From: Gnetum montanum
Lineage: Eukaryota > Streptophyta > Gnetopsida > Gnetales > Gnetaceae
Assembly (NCBI GenBank): GCA_015680685.1
Contig: MNCI01027250.1
Location: 5,747-69,746 of the forward strand
Direction: 5' to 3'
DNA length: 64,000 nucleotides
A program made the position numbers and the translations under genes. The notes beneath the pieces were generated by a model. The model was not told the DNA's origin. It saw only the letters and a program-made list of their open reading frames with translations, and searched no databases. The first letter of the stretch is position 1, and each line of letters begins with the position of its first letter. Of this stretch, positions 24,624 to 36,837 are shown in pieces.

Positions 24624-25147
24624 ATGGACGCAGTCACGGCGGTGAGCGTTTGGATGAGAATTTCAGCGCTGTTTGCTCTGTTACTGGCTGCGGCTGCGGG
24701 GCAAGCTCGGAACACCACTACCATTAATGCGGGCGTTATTCTGGGCCTCAACTGGTACGGAAAAACGGCACGATCGGCCATAGAATTGGCGGTGCAGGAT
24801 GTGAATAATAACCAGAGCCTCCTCGGACCCTCCACTCGCCTCGTTCTTTACTTCAATCACTCAACAAACCCAATACATGCCGCTATCGCTGGTATTATCA
24901 GCAATTCAGTCGATCTCCTTTGCACTACTGATTTTGGGCCAAACTCCAAGTCCAAATCCATCTTATGTGTATGATGTTTTTGGTTCTGTACTGGTGAAGC
25001 ACGGGAGCTCCTGCAGGATAAACGCGTTGTGGCAATAATCGGGCCACAGACGTCACAGGAGGCCAGCTTCGTTGCCAAGCTCTGCAGCGCATCCAAGGTT
25101 CCCATGATAATGTACTCTGCCATAAACCCTTTGCTTTCGGTGCACAG

Positions 25148-27956
25148 GTATTTATAATTCCTTGTTTTTCTTTTTCCTAAAGGACTTCTGAGGCAGATGG
25201 ACATTATGAGATATCTTGTTCCTTGCAGCATGATACTAGTTTGGCTTCGTATCATATCCGAACTAGTTTTAATAGATATCTGTTTTCAATTGAGCTCTAA
25301 GATTACTTTCGAGAGTTTCGAATCATTTTCTAAGTTGGCAACAGAGTATGGCTAACATATAACGCTCTGCTTGCATCTGTCAATGAAATGTTTGGGTCAA
25401 ACCTATAATTCGTATTTCGTAGGATGGAAATCCCAAATCCTTGCACAATTTTAAAATTCAAGGGATCAAAATCAATCTCAAATACTTTTACAACTTTAAA
25501 ATTTGAAGGGATCAAAATCTTTCAATTTTTGACAGAATCTTAATATCATCACTTAGCTTTTTAATAATAACTTGGGTTGACTTCATGAGTTATCTTTTTG
25601 CCATTGATATGCAATTTCTTTGTATAATCTTTAATTAGATTTTCAGATGTAGTTTTTGTGTTTCTTTTGATAGTTTTACTAAAGAATGATTAGCAACCTC
25701 TTTTAATACAGGAAGCATATAAAACATATTTCTTATAGCTTATTTGGAATAGAAGCCTGCAGTTTATCCTTTTTCAGAAAATTCAACATCCATTTTCTAT
25801 TGAGTAGTACCCGGTTATAATTTTTTTTATAAAAGATTCAGTAAGAGGACTTCTGAAACTGGTCCACTAGATCTATGGAATCTTAATAGTAGGTGCAAGT
25901 AAAAAATTTCATTCTAAAAAATTTTCAATTTCAATTCCATATCATAGCAGATTCTTTTATTGCATTAAACAGCAGACCATTCTGCCTAAATCATATTTTA
26001 TCTTTCTTTGTAAATTTCACCATTGTAACATTCATCCTAGACAATTTAACTAAACAGCTAAACCAGGAGAAATGTAATACGTAATTTTTAAACTTCTGAA
26101 ATAGAAAGTAAAATTTTTGAATTATCTTCCATGCTAAATCCATGTATCTATGGCTTCGGCCCTGTACCTAGGATTCTCGGGTTGCACAGTTTACACACCG
26201 CATTCACTCGAATCTTCCCAACTTCACAAGGGGATGTAATATGTATTTCTGAAATTTCCGATATCCCGGAGAGAAGGAAAACCACCAACATTCTTTCGAA
26301 CCCTTGCTTCTCCCGGACGTTCAGACTTTTCTCATGTTTGGTTGGTTTCATACACGACACATTTATACGTACAGGATGTACAGGATACATGGTATGTAAT
26401 TATGTATAAAGTAACATATATGTACACATGTATCATGCAGGTAGTGAATAATCAACTGTTTCTATTACTTGATAATTGTAGAACTCTTGGACCCAGGAGT
26501 TAAAAGTTCATTAAACGGGTCCCATATCTCTTCCACCGGTTTCATTGTTTTGGCAATTGGCAACGTTTCCTGCCCGGGCCGTAGTGTGACCGACCCAGTA
26601 ATCCAAATTTATTTTCCATGAAACAAAATTCATTCGTTCATGAAATGGTTCAGTGGTAAAACTATTACAGTTTCAATTTCTTTGATGTTAAATGTCATTT
26701 AAAAAAAAAAAAAGATCCATGACTCCATTGCTACAGATGTCGATCCAATATGGATTTCTAGTTTTCCTAATAGAAGAACATTTGGATTAGGAAATCATTT
26801 AAAGGCTCCAATATGTAAACATTTCAATCAGAAAATCATTAAAAGGCTCTACTGCAGACTGCATTGTTTTTTAAAAAAATTGGACTCCATTCCAATAAAA
26901 AAAGGGAGAAACATCCGACTCCCTTGCTGCAACTGTTGAATCCATTCTAATAACAACAAACAAATCCATTCTAATAACAACAAACATTAGGATTACAAAA
27001 TCGTTTAAATGCTCCACGCACACCCTGGATTGAATGTTTTAACCACTGCATTACACCTTCGCTTTGGGTAATTGAAATTAGAAAGGTTATTGGTGAATTG
27101 TAAACAATGACGTGGCAGTGAATGCCCCAAAGGAGATCGACCCAGCACATTCATCCGTGTTTGGTTGATGTGAAGAATCTTGGATGTTGAATATCATGAG
27201 TCGAAAAAATTTAAAATAAGTATCAAGTCGGTCCAACCGTTGAATAAGAATATAAAAGGAGAGAGGGATTCAAACTCTCGCTACTTACACTATAATGATT
27301 AAAAACTACAGTGTAACCATAGGATTCTACAAAAGAGCTTGGGCTAGTGGGGAAACCATAAATCGTTTTACATGGGTTCATGGGTCATTTCATGTAATCC
27401 ATCCATGTATATTCTATGACCACCCATCTATGTATATTCTATGATGATCTTGACCATGTTTATGTGTGTTCCTAGGTCCCACCTTTGCTTGTTAGCTAGC
27501 ACTTGTCGTACCCAAAGATATATATTTAAATAGTATAAAAAATATTTTAGGTGTGAATCAACCTAGTGTTAAGAAATTGCAATAATAAGTGCAATTGAGT
27601 GTTGGATTCCTTAATTTCACAAATTTCATATCTATTATCACATGTACTTAGAATATTTTCACCGCATGCATACCAGAAACACTTGGTATGGGCAAGTATG
27701 TATGTTATGCATACCCTCATCCGCTATGCATCTGCCACGATGTAGATCGGTTTATAGTTTGCCCGAAGAATTGGTTTATGATTTGCTGAGTTACTGATAC
27801 AACCTTGAATGTGACGCATTAAATAAAACAATCCTGTTGCAAGGTTCTTCCACTGCTGGTCCAACACTTTTCTTTAAAAAAGAAAAATGAATGTGTTGCT
27901 GTAAGCGTATTTGGGAGACGCAAAGAGTAATCATTTGACCACAATGCAATTGGCAG
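25148..27956 (+). other. Intron 2 of the GLR pseudogene
   Basis: A 2.8-kb AT-rich intron between two amino-terminal-domain exons. It holds small direct repeats: a unit around TTTAAAATTCAAGGGATC twice at about 25450-25520, and a 24-base unit (CCATTCTAATAACAACAAAC) in tandem at 26939-26987. CATGTATATTCTATGA-like words repeat at 27400-27445. A less AT-rich island at 26131-26409 has open frames on both strands with no recognisable product and may be an old repeat insertion. Confidence 0.6.
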
Positions 27957-28781
27957 GCACCCGTTTTTCTTCAGGCTAGCCCAGAGCGACGGGATGCAGG
28001 CACAGCCACTGGCACTGGCGGAGTTGGTCTCGCACTTTGGATGGCGAAACGTGGTCCTAATCCACAGCGACGACGACTACGGCACGGGCATCATCTGGTG
28101 CCTCGGCGACGCACTCCGTGGCTTTCGATCAACAATCGCCGCCCGGTCAGCCATCCCGGTCACCGCCAACGACAATATCATCGCCCAGGAGTTGTACAAA
28201 CTCATGATGACTGATGCCATGCACACACGCGTATTCATCCTGCGCATGACGTCATCGCTGGGAACGAGGCTCCTCGCTCAGGGGAAGACCGTGGGCATGA
28301 TTACCGCCGACTGTTCCTGGATCATCACCCAAGGCCTTGCTGCCCAACTCGACGTGTTGCCCACATTCCAACTCGAGACCATGCGTGGGGTCCTTGCCAC
28401 GCGGTCCTTGGTCGCCGGAAACCCAGAATTTTACCGGCGGTGGACGGCCCGTTTCGAAGCAGAGAACCCGTCGGAAAAACCGGAACGTCCCAATGTCTAC
28501 GCTTGCTACGCCTAAGACGCCGTCTCCAAGCTCGGCCACGCCCTCTGGAGGATTATTCAGGATCCGCGATTCCGATTTTCCGGCCAAGGTGACGTGCCGG
28601 TTTTCGAGCAAGGAGAACAACTCCTGCTTCTGCTCACCGAAACTGATTTTCAGGGCGTTAGCGGAGGGGTCCGGATGATAGACGGCGAGCGGGCTGAATT
28701 CGAGTACGAAGTTCTCAACGTTGTTGGTAATAGTTATCAACGTGTGGGGTTCTGGAACACTACCGGCGGCCTCACGGATGA

Positions 28782-29465
28782 GTAACTGTAGAAAACACGA
28801 TATGTGTTTAAATGATACTTAAATATATTGATTTCTTTCTGAAAATAAGCTTTATTATAAAAGTTGTATGGACAAAATTCGGTCTGCAAAATTTCTCATG
28901 GATAAATCACCCACTTAGAAAACTATGCTCGAAATTGAATCTAAGATTTTATCATGTCTGCAGACTCTCTAGATTTTTTAGGAGGGCCTTTAAAAAACTA
29001 CTAATTATTTTCAGTAATATTTAAAAGAAAATAATTAAATTTGCCCCTTTAACATATCATGTATGTTTAATTTACTCTCCAAAGCATGATTTTGCAGTAA
29101 AATGTTATTTTTTCATTATGAAAAAGTTTTAGCCATGTACTTGCTCTAACTATCGTAAATGATGAAGAATAGCAACAGACAAATAATTTGCCTTTAATTC
29201 CTTTTATACTATTCAAATAAAAATGCTTTTCTTAATCTTCATTTTCTCATAATTTTTTATTTATACAGCTAATTTTAGCAAATTCTAACACGTTGTATCG
29301 TTCAACGATATAAAGTTTTACTTGATTTCTATCAGGCTTTGGCCTTCCTTCTATCCGAAGCCAAGGTTATGGTTGATTTATTATCATCATTTAATTTTAT
29401 AACAATGTATAAATTTTTTCTTGCTTCTCTATACAATTCATAAGACTTCTGGGGCATGCATGCAG
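28782..29465 (+). other. GLR gap: expected S1/M1 exons absent
   Basis: This AT-rich interval has a donor (GTAACT) at its left end and an acceptor (TGCATGCAG) at its right, and so behaves as one intron. In an intact GLR, roughly 180-220 codons for lobe S1, M1 and the start of the pore loop would lie here. None of the six frames shows them. The frame across the join still holds. Confidence 0.6.
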
Positions 29466-30328
29466 GTTCTCATTCTCGACGTTCTTCTTCGTGCAAAGTG
29501 AGTAACCACTGCCCAGCTCACTCATTCGCCAAATTCTCTCTGCTGCAGTCCCTCAGTTACCGTTCTTAATCCTGCGTAAAATAACCCGTGTTTTTCCTTA
29601 CTTCATTGCTTGTGGAGGGGAGAAGACCGTGAGCACTCTGACGAAGGCAGTGATGATAATATGGCTATTCGTGGTGCTGATTCTGAACTCGAGCTACACG
29701 GCAAGCTTAACATCGATTCTAACGGTACAGCAGATGGAGCCCATGGTGCCGGACCTGCAGTACCTAATTGATAGAGGCAAAAACCTGGGCTACGAGAAAG
29801 GCACCTATGTGAGGGACTTTCTGGCGCAGCAGCTAAAGATCCCCATGCATAAGCTCAGAGCCTATCAAACCCCAAACGAGTATGTGGATGCTCTCACCCG
29901 CGGGCAGGTGGTGGCCATCTTTGATGAGATCCCCTACGTCCGTCTCTTCTTGTAGCAGCACTGCGGCTTCACCACCGTCTATCCCACCTACAGAACCGGT
30001 GGCTTGGGATTCGTAAGTGTCATATGTTCAAATATCCTACACTAAACTACATCAAAGAGAAAACAAGTTAATGCTTATTCGAAGTCTTTTAATGATCCCG
30101 AACCTTTTCATTTCCAGTCGGAGTGCTCAGGTTTTCGTTAAGTTACAGTGCATTCATTTCTGTTGTTTCTTCCAGCAATTTCGACATTATATTCAATTTG
30201 GTTGGTTGATTCAGGTGTTTGCGCGGGGCTCGCCCTTGGTGTCGGACATTTCGAAAGCTGTGTTGGAGTTGTCGGATAGCGCGGAGATGCAGCAGATTCA
30301 GCGAAAGTGGTTCAATAAAACGGCATAG

Positions 30329-30916
30329 CAATGGTGTAATTTGCAACCTCTTATTTAGTTTATACCGCCTCCTCCAATCCTGTATGTATGACCTGGCAAT
30401 TGCCACGTGACCTGCCCTCCACACAATATTTACAAAATTTTTTAAGTGGACAAGGATGATATTTTCAATAAGCCTTGTTAACAAAATGCAATGCAATTTT
30501 TTTTAAAAGAATTTTTTTTGTGATAAGCACAATTTTTTAAAATGCTTTTTTTAAAAAAAGTATACAGTTGAATTAAAACACTATTTTTTATGTTGTCTGT
30601 GGACAGAATTTCATGTACAAACATAGAAACTAAAACTATCTATGCAAAAAATATTTCACACGAGCAAGATGATCTACTTAGAAAATGATTCTATTTTTCA
30701 TAATAAGCCTAATATTTTAAAGAAGAAACCATACTTTTTTAAAAAAAGAGATTTAGGAAGCATAGAGTTCAATTAAACCACAAATAAAGATATCTGATTG
30801 TATATTTATACAATGGAAATTTAAACACATGACCTTGCAATTTTAATAATGAACCTTATCACAAGATCAAGAAGTTCACTGTGAAATTTTTTCTTTAAAA
30901 AGGTATATTTATATAA
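30329..30916. other. AT-rich 3' flank of the GLR pseudogene
   Basis: No M4 exon, no gene and no clear polyadenylation cluster were found. Repeated T6-8 and A6-8 runs dominate. 30760-30880 resembles dispersed non-coding repeats but could not be assigned. Confidence 0.45.
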
Positions 30917-31317
30917 TGTTATTGGTCCCATCATTGCCTAGGTAACACTTCCTAGGCAATGGTGGGACCATTACAATAGTAATAAGAAAGATATGTAAGA
31001 AGAGATCACAAGGGGTTTAATCAACTTTATTGTGAGAAGGTAACCATTATAGTTTGGGGAAATATTTAGGCTGTTGCCCATTTTTGCTAGTTGTTGTAGA
31101 TGAGATATTGCTGATTGTAATGATCTAAACAAAAGATGACAAAGAAAAAAATCTATATAAAGATACTATAAATTACAATGAAGAGCAACAATGAAAGTGC
31201 CTCATCGTAGGCCAAAATTGGCCTAGGATGTGAAATCCTCATTTTAAAGTTGTTTTTCTCTATATGCTTAACTTTGTTTTCAATTTTCTTCTCCTTCTTT
31301 TTTTTTTAATTATATCA
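30917..31317 (+). repeat. Copia-like LTR
   Basis: 401 bp from TGTTATTGG to ATATCA. TATA box CTATATAAAG at 31153-31162. The end is followed two bases later by a tRNA-Met-type primer-binding site (31320-31333), the classic Copia arrangement. The U3 opens with a 48-base near-perfect hairpin (30923-30970). The 5' boundary is set by the TG and by the usual LTR size and is less sure than the 3' one. No second LTR was found. Confidence 0.55.
30923..30970. repeat. 48-base inverted repeat (20-bp arms, 8-base loop)
   Basis: The arms TGGTCCCATCATTGCCTAGG and CCTAGGCAATGGTGGGACCA are complementary apart from one position, which would be a G-U pair in RNA. The loop is TAACACTT. It lies just inside the proposed 5' end of the Copia-like LTR, so it may be a U3 element or a small MITE-like insertion. 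Confidence 0.8.
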
Positions 31318-31319
31318 AG

Positions 31320-31333
31320 TGGTATCAAAGCAG
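31320..31333 (+). other. Primer-binding site, initiator tRNA-Met type
   Basis: TGGTATCAAAGCAGG follows the LTR end ATATCA after AG. Plant Copia elements use TGGTATCAGAGC here, so only one base of the core differs. Confidence 0.6.
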
Positions 31334-31566
31334 GTGAGATTAAGCCTGTAAAAGGATAGCAGCAGTAAGCATAACCGCAACATGCCATACAATGGAAAGC
31401 AAACAAAGCAACATCAATGTATGGTATGTCTTTTGTAGGGAAGCAAACTAAAGGCAAGGTCAATCTTTCCTAACAAAGAAAATCTTGGAAAGATCAATCT
31501 TTCTCACTTGGAGAAAGACCCTTTTACTAGGCACATATATGAGGAACCAAGCTCAAAGAAGGCATT
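31334..31566 (+). other. Internal remnant after the Copia-like primer-binding site
   Basis: About 230 bases of 5' internal sequence with no recognisable gag. It ends where relic LTR E begins (TGATGAACC at 31567), so E cut into or replaced it. Confidence 0.35.
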
Positions 31567-32018
31567 TGATGAACCATTAATAATATAGGTTGCATCGATG
31601 CATGACCATTGTCATAGTCCTGTTAATGTATCATTCTAGACACATGCTAGGATGTAATGATGCAAGTACATCAATGCTAATGTAGTCAATGCCTATATAA
31701 ACATGCACATCCCTCGCATTTAGAGCACTTTTTGGTCTTATCCTTAGTGAGATTCTTGCAGTTTCTTCCTTTGAGAGTTCGAGTATTTTCACTCTGATTA
31801 CCTGTAGCATGGATTTATGAGATTGTACAATATTTTATTCAAGTGCCTATGTACTTAAACACATTTACATGGATGGCAATAAAATGAAGATTTCTTACAT
31901 CCATTGTAGCACTAAGATTAGTTTAATTCTACTTTCTAGTACTTTACTTTACATGTAATTTATATTCATGTTCTTAAGTAATTAATATTATCATTCTTAA
32001 ACAATGTGAGTACAACCA
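31567..32018 (+). repeat. Relic LTR E, left part (split by element C)
   Basis: Diverged LTR of the A-D family in plus orientation. It starts TGATGAACC, has a TATA box (CTATATAAAC near 31692) and then the R-like block TGTACAATATTTT...ATGTACTTAAACACAT...GGCAATAAAATGAAG, which parallels the B and C LTRs in order. Element C interrupts it at 32019 and the rest resumes at 41264. It is much older-looking than C's LTRs. Confidence 0.55.
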
Positions 32019-32889
32019 TGATGAATCATGGTTTGCCAACTACCGATATTGGGTACATGATATCGAGTACGTGATATGCAGCTTGGATACAATATCGTAT
32101 ACATGATATCGTGATTCCTGTGTTAGCCTATAAATATAGCACTTAGGCACATAGGGAAGGAGTCTTTTGTCAATTCATTAGTTAGTCCTTTTTTGTCAAT
32201 CTTTAGTCTTTAGTCAGTTTTCAGTTTTTAGTTCTTTCCCAAATGCATGCCCACAATGTGATGCTTGTAATTGTATGAAACCTTTGTTTAAGTGTGATGT
32301 ACTTGAACATGCACACGATCGGTAATAAAGATCGAGATTACTCCATCATTGCACCATTCACTTAGCTTTTAATTATTCATTAATCATTTATTGTTGTTTT
32401 CTTAGTTAATATTTCTTTTATCATCATCTACTACTCTTGTTGTTAATGTGGAATGAATACACTTTAATCACGAACATTTAAGTGTAACTACGTGGTAATC
32501 TAGCAGCGTATTGAGTAGTGCTTTGAGTAATGTATGCTTGGTAATCCCAAAAGTAGTACACGAAGTCCAAGGTGCATACGAATGATTAAGGATGGATGCT
32601 CATCCCACTTAGGCTAGCTTAGATCTTATTTCCTATTGCTCATTATCTTAATTAAGTTATTTCTTATTGTCCTTAGGAGTAGCATAGTAGTAGAAACCAC
32701 ATCATACACCTCACTTTGGACTAAACCATATGTGACAAGCAAATACTAGTATGGGTTAGAAGACAGTGAACTACAATCAACATATAACTGTCTAGGTGCC
32801 ACAACTAGTCCATTAGTAGAGTTCAACTAGATCATGCGTACACACTCATATTTGTATAGTTGAGCATAGGGGTACCTCGCCACTCATCA
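32019..32889 (+). repeat. 5' LTR of element C
   Basis: 871 bp, TGATGAATC to CTCATCA. The U3 motif array (32042-32113) has ATATTGGGTACATGATATC-type palindromic words. TATA box CCTATAAATA near 32129 and AATAAAGATCGAG near 32323. Confidence 0.88.
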
Positions 32890-32890
32890 T

Positions 32891-32909
32891 TGGTGCCATT
32901 GCTAGGGAT
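32891..32909 (+). other. Primer-binding site, tRNA-Asp type (element C)
   Basis: TGGTGCCATTGCTAGGGAT begins one base after the LTR. It differs from the tRNA-Asp complement TGGCGCCGTTGCCGGGGAT at four bases, all inside its three CpG dinucleotides. Confidence 0.75.
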
Positions 32910-33023
32910 GGTGCTAGTTATCTAGATTAGTTATATCATACAAGATCACTGTAATAGTGTATTAATGATATATCTTTCAGACAAAGAAATTAAATTCAAT
33001 TAAGTCACACAAAATTCACGACA

Positions 33024-35401
33024 ATGTATCTTTCACAAGATAGCGATAACAGAACATCTAGTGAGGTAATTCATTGGAGAACTAGTGAAATTTATGATGA
33101 AGAAGAACTTTGGAGTACTCAATCTTATGTAGGAGCTTCATATGTTCATAGACACCCCATTTTTACTCAAGGACTTTTGACATCCAACCTAGACACCTCT
33201 AGTGAAGATGGGACATCCCCTAGAATGAGGAGGCTTGTAAGGCCTAGGATCTTCTCAATGGTTAACAAGAGTACATCAAGGGATGATTGGAAGACTTACA
33301 AAAGTCATGACGAGTCTTCTAGTTCCCTCTCTTCCTCTGCTCTTTCAACATCAGGGCATGACACGGATGACTATTCCTTAAGGGGTCAGTGTAAAAATAA
33401 AAATTTAACCCATAGGAAAAATCAGGAATGCCAACATGAACATAGGCAACATCATCCCAACTCATGAACTCACAACCTATTTAGTAACAATGAAACCCTA
33501 CTGGCGACTAAGAGCCTAATGCATATAACAAAGGCCATTCAAATATCCTGCAGGCATTGTAAGGAAAGCCATCTACCGAAGCTTGATTTAAACTACTTTC
33601 CTAAGTTCTTAGGAGGCTATGATTTAGATTTGCAACATCATTTACAAGCCTTCCATGATGCCTGTGTATGGAATAACATTGAGAATGGGTGGCAAACACT
33701 TAAGATCTTCCCTATGACACTCATGGGCCAAGAAAAAGTGTGGTACAAGTCTTTAAAATTGAATTTAATTCGTCGTTGGCCTACAATGGTAGCACTCTTT
33801 AACGAAATATATCAAACCTATGCAAGAGTGTTAGCCTTGAGGAGACAAATTCAAGATTGGAAACAAGGGCAATATGAACCCTTGGACATGACCTTAGAAA
33901 GATATTACTCATTGTTAAAAAAATGCCCAAGCCATGGGTTCTTCAAGGAAAGGCTAATGTATCACATCATGGATGGGCTCTATAAAGAAATGAGGGAGAC
34001 CCTATGGATGTATGCCCAAGGTCAACTATATGAACTGCGAACCCACCAATTCCAAGAGCTTATTAAGAAGGTATCAAAAGAAGAAGGAGAAATAGTGAAA
34101 TGAAAGAATGTTGAAAAATCTCAATAGGACCAAACTATTAAAGTAACAAAAGTCCACAATCATGAAAAGGAGAAACCAACTCACCTTGAGAAGGTGGAAC
34201 CATCCCCATCTTTGCCAATACTAAAATCACTAGATGAAATTAAGGCAAAGATCAATAATATGACAAAGTTGGTACATGAAAAATGTGGAGAATATGCAAA
34301 CATTATTAAAGGGAGAACCACACAAGATAGCTCTGAAAACCATAACAAATAGAGGATACCAAAATTATAAATAGGATAGAATACCATTTGATAATAAAAA
34401 AGAAGGGTTGATGAAAATAAGGATAGGGGCTCAATTGCAAATCATAAGTGTCAATGTGATGTTTGCCTGTACAATCACTCCAAAGGCCAATGCCCAATCT
34501 TGTCACACTTACATGAGCATTGGGGAAGAATGCTACATCCAAATTTTGTATAGAAGTATTGTGTTTAACTGTAGTGGAAAAACCCCCAATCGTGGGGAAG
34601 GCCACCACCAAACTAGCCACACCCTTCGTATCACCTAAAATCAAATGCTTATTATGTTCAACACCCTATTTCTCTGGCTAGATCAACATCCTCTACTTCA
34701 CCTCATTGTTATCACTCTCCTAAGTATCATCAACCCATGTCCTCTCCTATGGGATCACCACCTCATGTTCCTTACACTTATCCTTACTCTCAATATTCTC
34801 ATCCTTCACCTCCTTCTACATTGCCACCAGTAGTACTGGAAGGTTTTGTAGCACAACACCAACCAACAAACATTACTTGTGCTACTACTGTCAATAGTAG
34901 TGGGAGTCCTTCACAATGTCAGAAGTGACCTTTTTTTAGTCATGGCCATAGAAAGAGACAAAACGGTTCTAAAACCATTGTATCCTCCAACTTAGCACAA
35001 GCCCAACACTATAATGCATCTTTCTCTTCAAACTCAACACCTCTTGTTACCTTATCCATGCCACCAATTAATACTCCAACAACCATGTGACCCAACAAAT
35101 ATAACAACATAACAACATGAGGAGACATATCAATCCTTGCATACCGTCCTATGGTCACAAGTGCCATAGTGGGTTAGCTTCTTATCACATGATCACATCT
35201 TATAATCTGTCCCACTATGCCTACTTTAATCAAGTTTGTGAATCCCAATTTGGGTACATTGTTAACACTACACCAAAAGACACCTAGTGGTTTGGATATG
35301 ATTGAACCCCAATACTTCCAACATGCATGGATCCTAACTTTCCATTTATTAATTCTCATTGTGATCAAAGGTTTAGTCATGGGGGATACCCCTCATTCTA
35401 A
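33024..35401 (+). pseudogene. gag: gag of element C, decayed but with an open capsid core
   Basis: ATG 33024 starts MYLSQDSDNRTSSEVIHWRT, aligned with A. 147 codons are open, then a stop. The capsid core at 33519-34103 is open for 194 codons: LDLNYFPKFLGGYD, QAFHDACVWNNIENGW, VWYKSL, RRQIQDWKQ, TLERYYSLLKKCPSHGF and YAQGQLYELRTHQFQ, the Retrotrans_gag pattern. The nucleocapsid-like knuckle CDVCLYNHSKGQC lies at 34455-34493, with Cys-x2-Cys-x3-His-x4-Cys spacing. A Pro/Tyr/Ser-rich stretch (34737-34928) and a decayed C-terminal block (near 35230-35401, TCMDPN) follow, with TAA at the same point as in B. Confidence 0.82.
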
Positions 35402-36837
35402 CAAGCAAAATTAGTAAATGTTTTTCCTTTTTTGGTTTTACAATTTTTGTTTTCAATTTTTTGTTGTCTAATTTTTCATTTTTCAATTTGTCATTTTATC
35501 TTTTTGAGGGTAATCTCATCTATGAATCAAATACTCATGTGACTAGTTGGTTGAGGTGTTGTTCTATGCTATTGAGTCACAAGTGACTAATTATTTGGAT
35601 AGTGAGCCTAAAACATCCATCCACCCATTCTATTAATAAGAGGTTCTTACTCAAGGTATGATGATATTCTTGTTTTCATCAAAACTTAAAGTAACTTTGT
35701 ATTCATTATGCCAGAGTGAAGAATGAAAAAATAAGAGGAAATGACAAGGGTGTGACATCAAGGAACTTGTAAATTTTCTTTGGCGACATCTGTATGTGCT
35801 ATCACGTAGCTTGGTTGTACTGAGATACTTGTAGATATAATGAACAATGGGAGTAAGAGTTGTAATAAAGGCACTCAATAAAGGAACTCAATGCTGTTTT
35901 GGGGGATCCCACTAGAAAGACATGCATCCATGCCTGAAGGTTGGCGATTTCTCTGGATCACCTTTGGGAAAGAAAAAGTGCAAAAAGCGGCCAAACGAAG
36001 AAAAAGATGAAAAAAAAAGAAGTAAGAGGAAAAATAAGACATGAAGCAGAAAAGAAAAGGTCAAGAAAACTATGCCACAAACAAATTTGAATCACTTCTC
36101 CCTTGTGCAAAACGCCAAGTGATTTTACGCCTTGCTATCATGATGCTCTTATGGTTGTCTATCATCTGGATGAAACAATGTGATGTCACTAATCAAAGGT
36201 ATGGACTTGATTTTGATCTTGGAGTAAAAGGCTAATGGTACTCTAATCACACACAAAACTTATGGTTCATTGTGCCTAGGGTAAGTTACCTCATGTCTCG
36301 ATCTCTGCAATCCCTTCTGCAATTTATCTCATCTCACGGTCTAGATACTTCTAACTTGTATCTTTTTTGACATATAATTCATATCTCATAGTGGTGGTAC
36401 TTAACATGTGTGTGTTTTGTTGCTCATGTGCGGATTGCATTTAACCCTTCTAGTGCCTATGGACATTTTAAGGTGTGGTTACACATGGGAATTATAGGTT
36501 GGAACCTGCATTGGGGAGGATCCACTTGCATGAATTTTGTAATTTGTACTTGCTGCACATCACCACATCATTTTATGCCCTTCGAGTACTCCATTTCCAA
36601 ATCCATTATTTCCTTTTTCATCATTTTAACTGAACATTCCTTAGAACCACTACATGTCCTTTTTTCTCACCCTTTTCAAAGAACTTCATTGTATAACTCC
36701 ACTTCATAACACTTTCAGTGGCTTAATTTCCACTTGACATTACCCCAGACCTTTCAAATCTACCTCAAATCCTTCATTTTTTGTTGTAAAAACTCAAAAA
36801 ATCATCACTTTTACTAAGTACCCTATTTTGAATAGGA
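35402..36837 (+). other. Conserved spacer between gag and the ORF2 promoter (element C)
   Basis: No gene. It contains the same landmarks as in A, B and D: GGTGTGACATCAAGGAAC near 35749, TCCCACTAGAAAGACATGC near 35909, the CTAGTGCCTATGGACATTT block near 36449 and TTGGGGAGGATCCACTTG near 36511. The short frames here are composition artefacts. Confidence 0.65.

Larger units (their letters stand above)
24624..30328 (+). pseudogene. Plant glutamate receptor-like (GLR) cation channel, broken
   Basis: Plant GLRs are plasma- or endomembrane ligand-gated cation channels. Exon model by eye: 24624-24891, 25000-25147, 27957-28781, 29466-29497, 29618-30012, 30215-30328. All introns are GT-AG and the frame is kept at every join (1,782 nt, 593 codons plus stop; the family usually has about 850-950). 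Residues 1-28 look like a signal peptide. The amino-terminal domain is nearly whole (VVAIIGPQTS, HPFFFRLAQSD, HFGWRNVVLI, DDDYG, NVYACYA). The end of the pore (FSFSTFFFVQREKTVSTL), M3 (WLFVVLILNSSYTASLTS) and lobe S2 follow. Ligand-binding lobe S1 and M1 are missing between 28781 and 29466, and M4 is missing after QRKWFNKTA. Two nonsense codons: TAA at 28513 where Tyr is expected, and TAG at 29953. A pseudogene, though the coding parts are otherwise well kept. Confidence 0.85.

Noticed and set aside
26131-26409. 92-codon plus and 80-codon minus frames in GLR intron 2
   Set aside because: Fully overlapping opposite frames without recognisable domains. More likely an inserted repeat.
27250-27320. 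tRNA-like words (GGATTCAAACTCTCGC) in the GLR intron
   Set aside because: No acceptor stem, anticodon arm or CCA-side pairing. Similar words are common in plant repeats.
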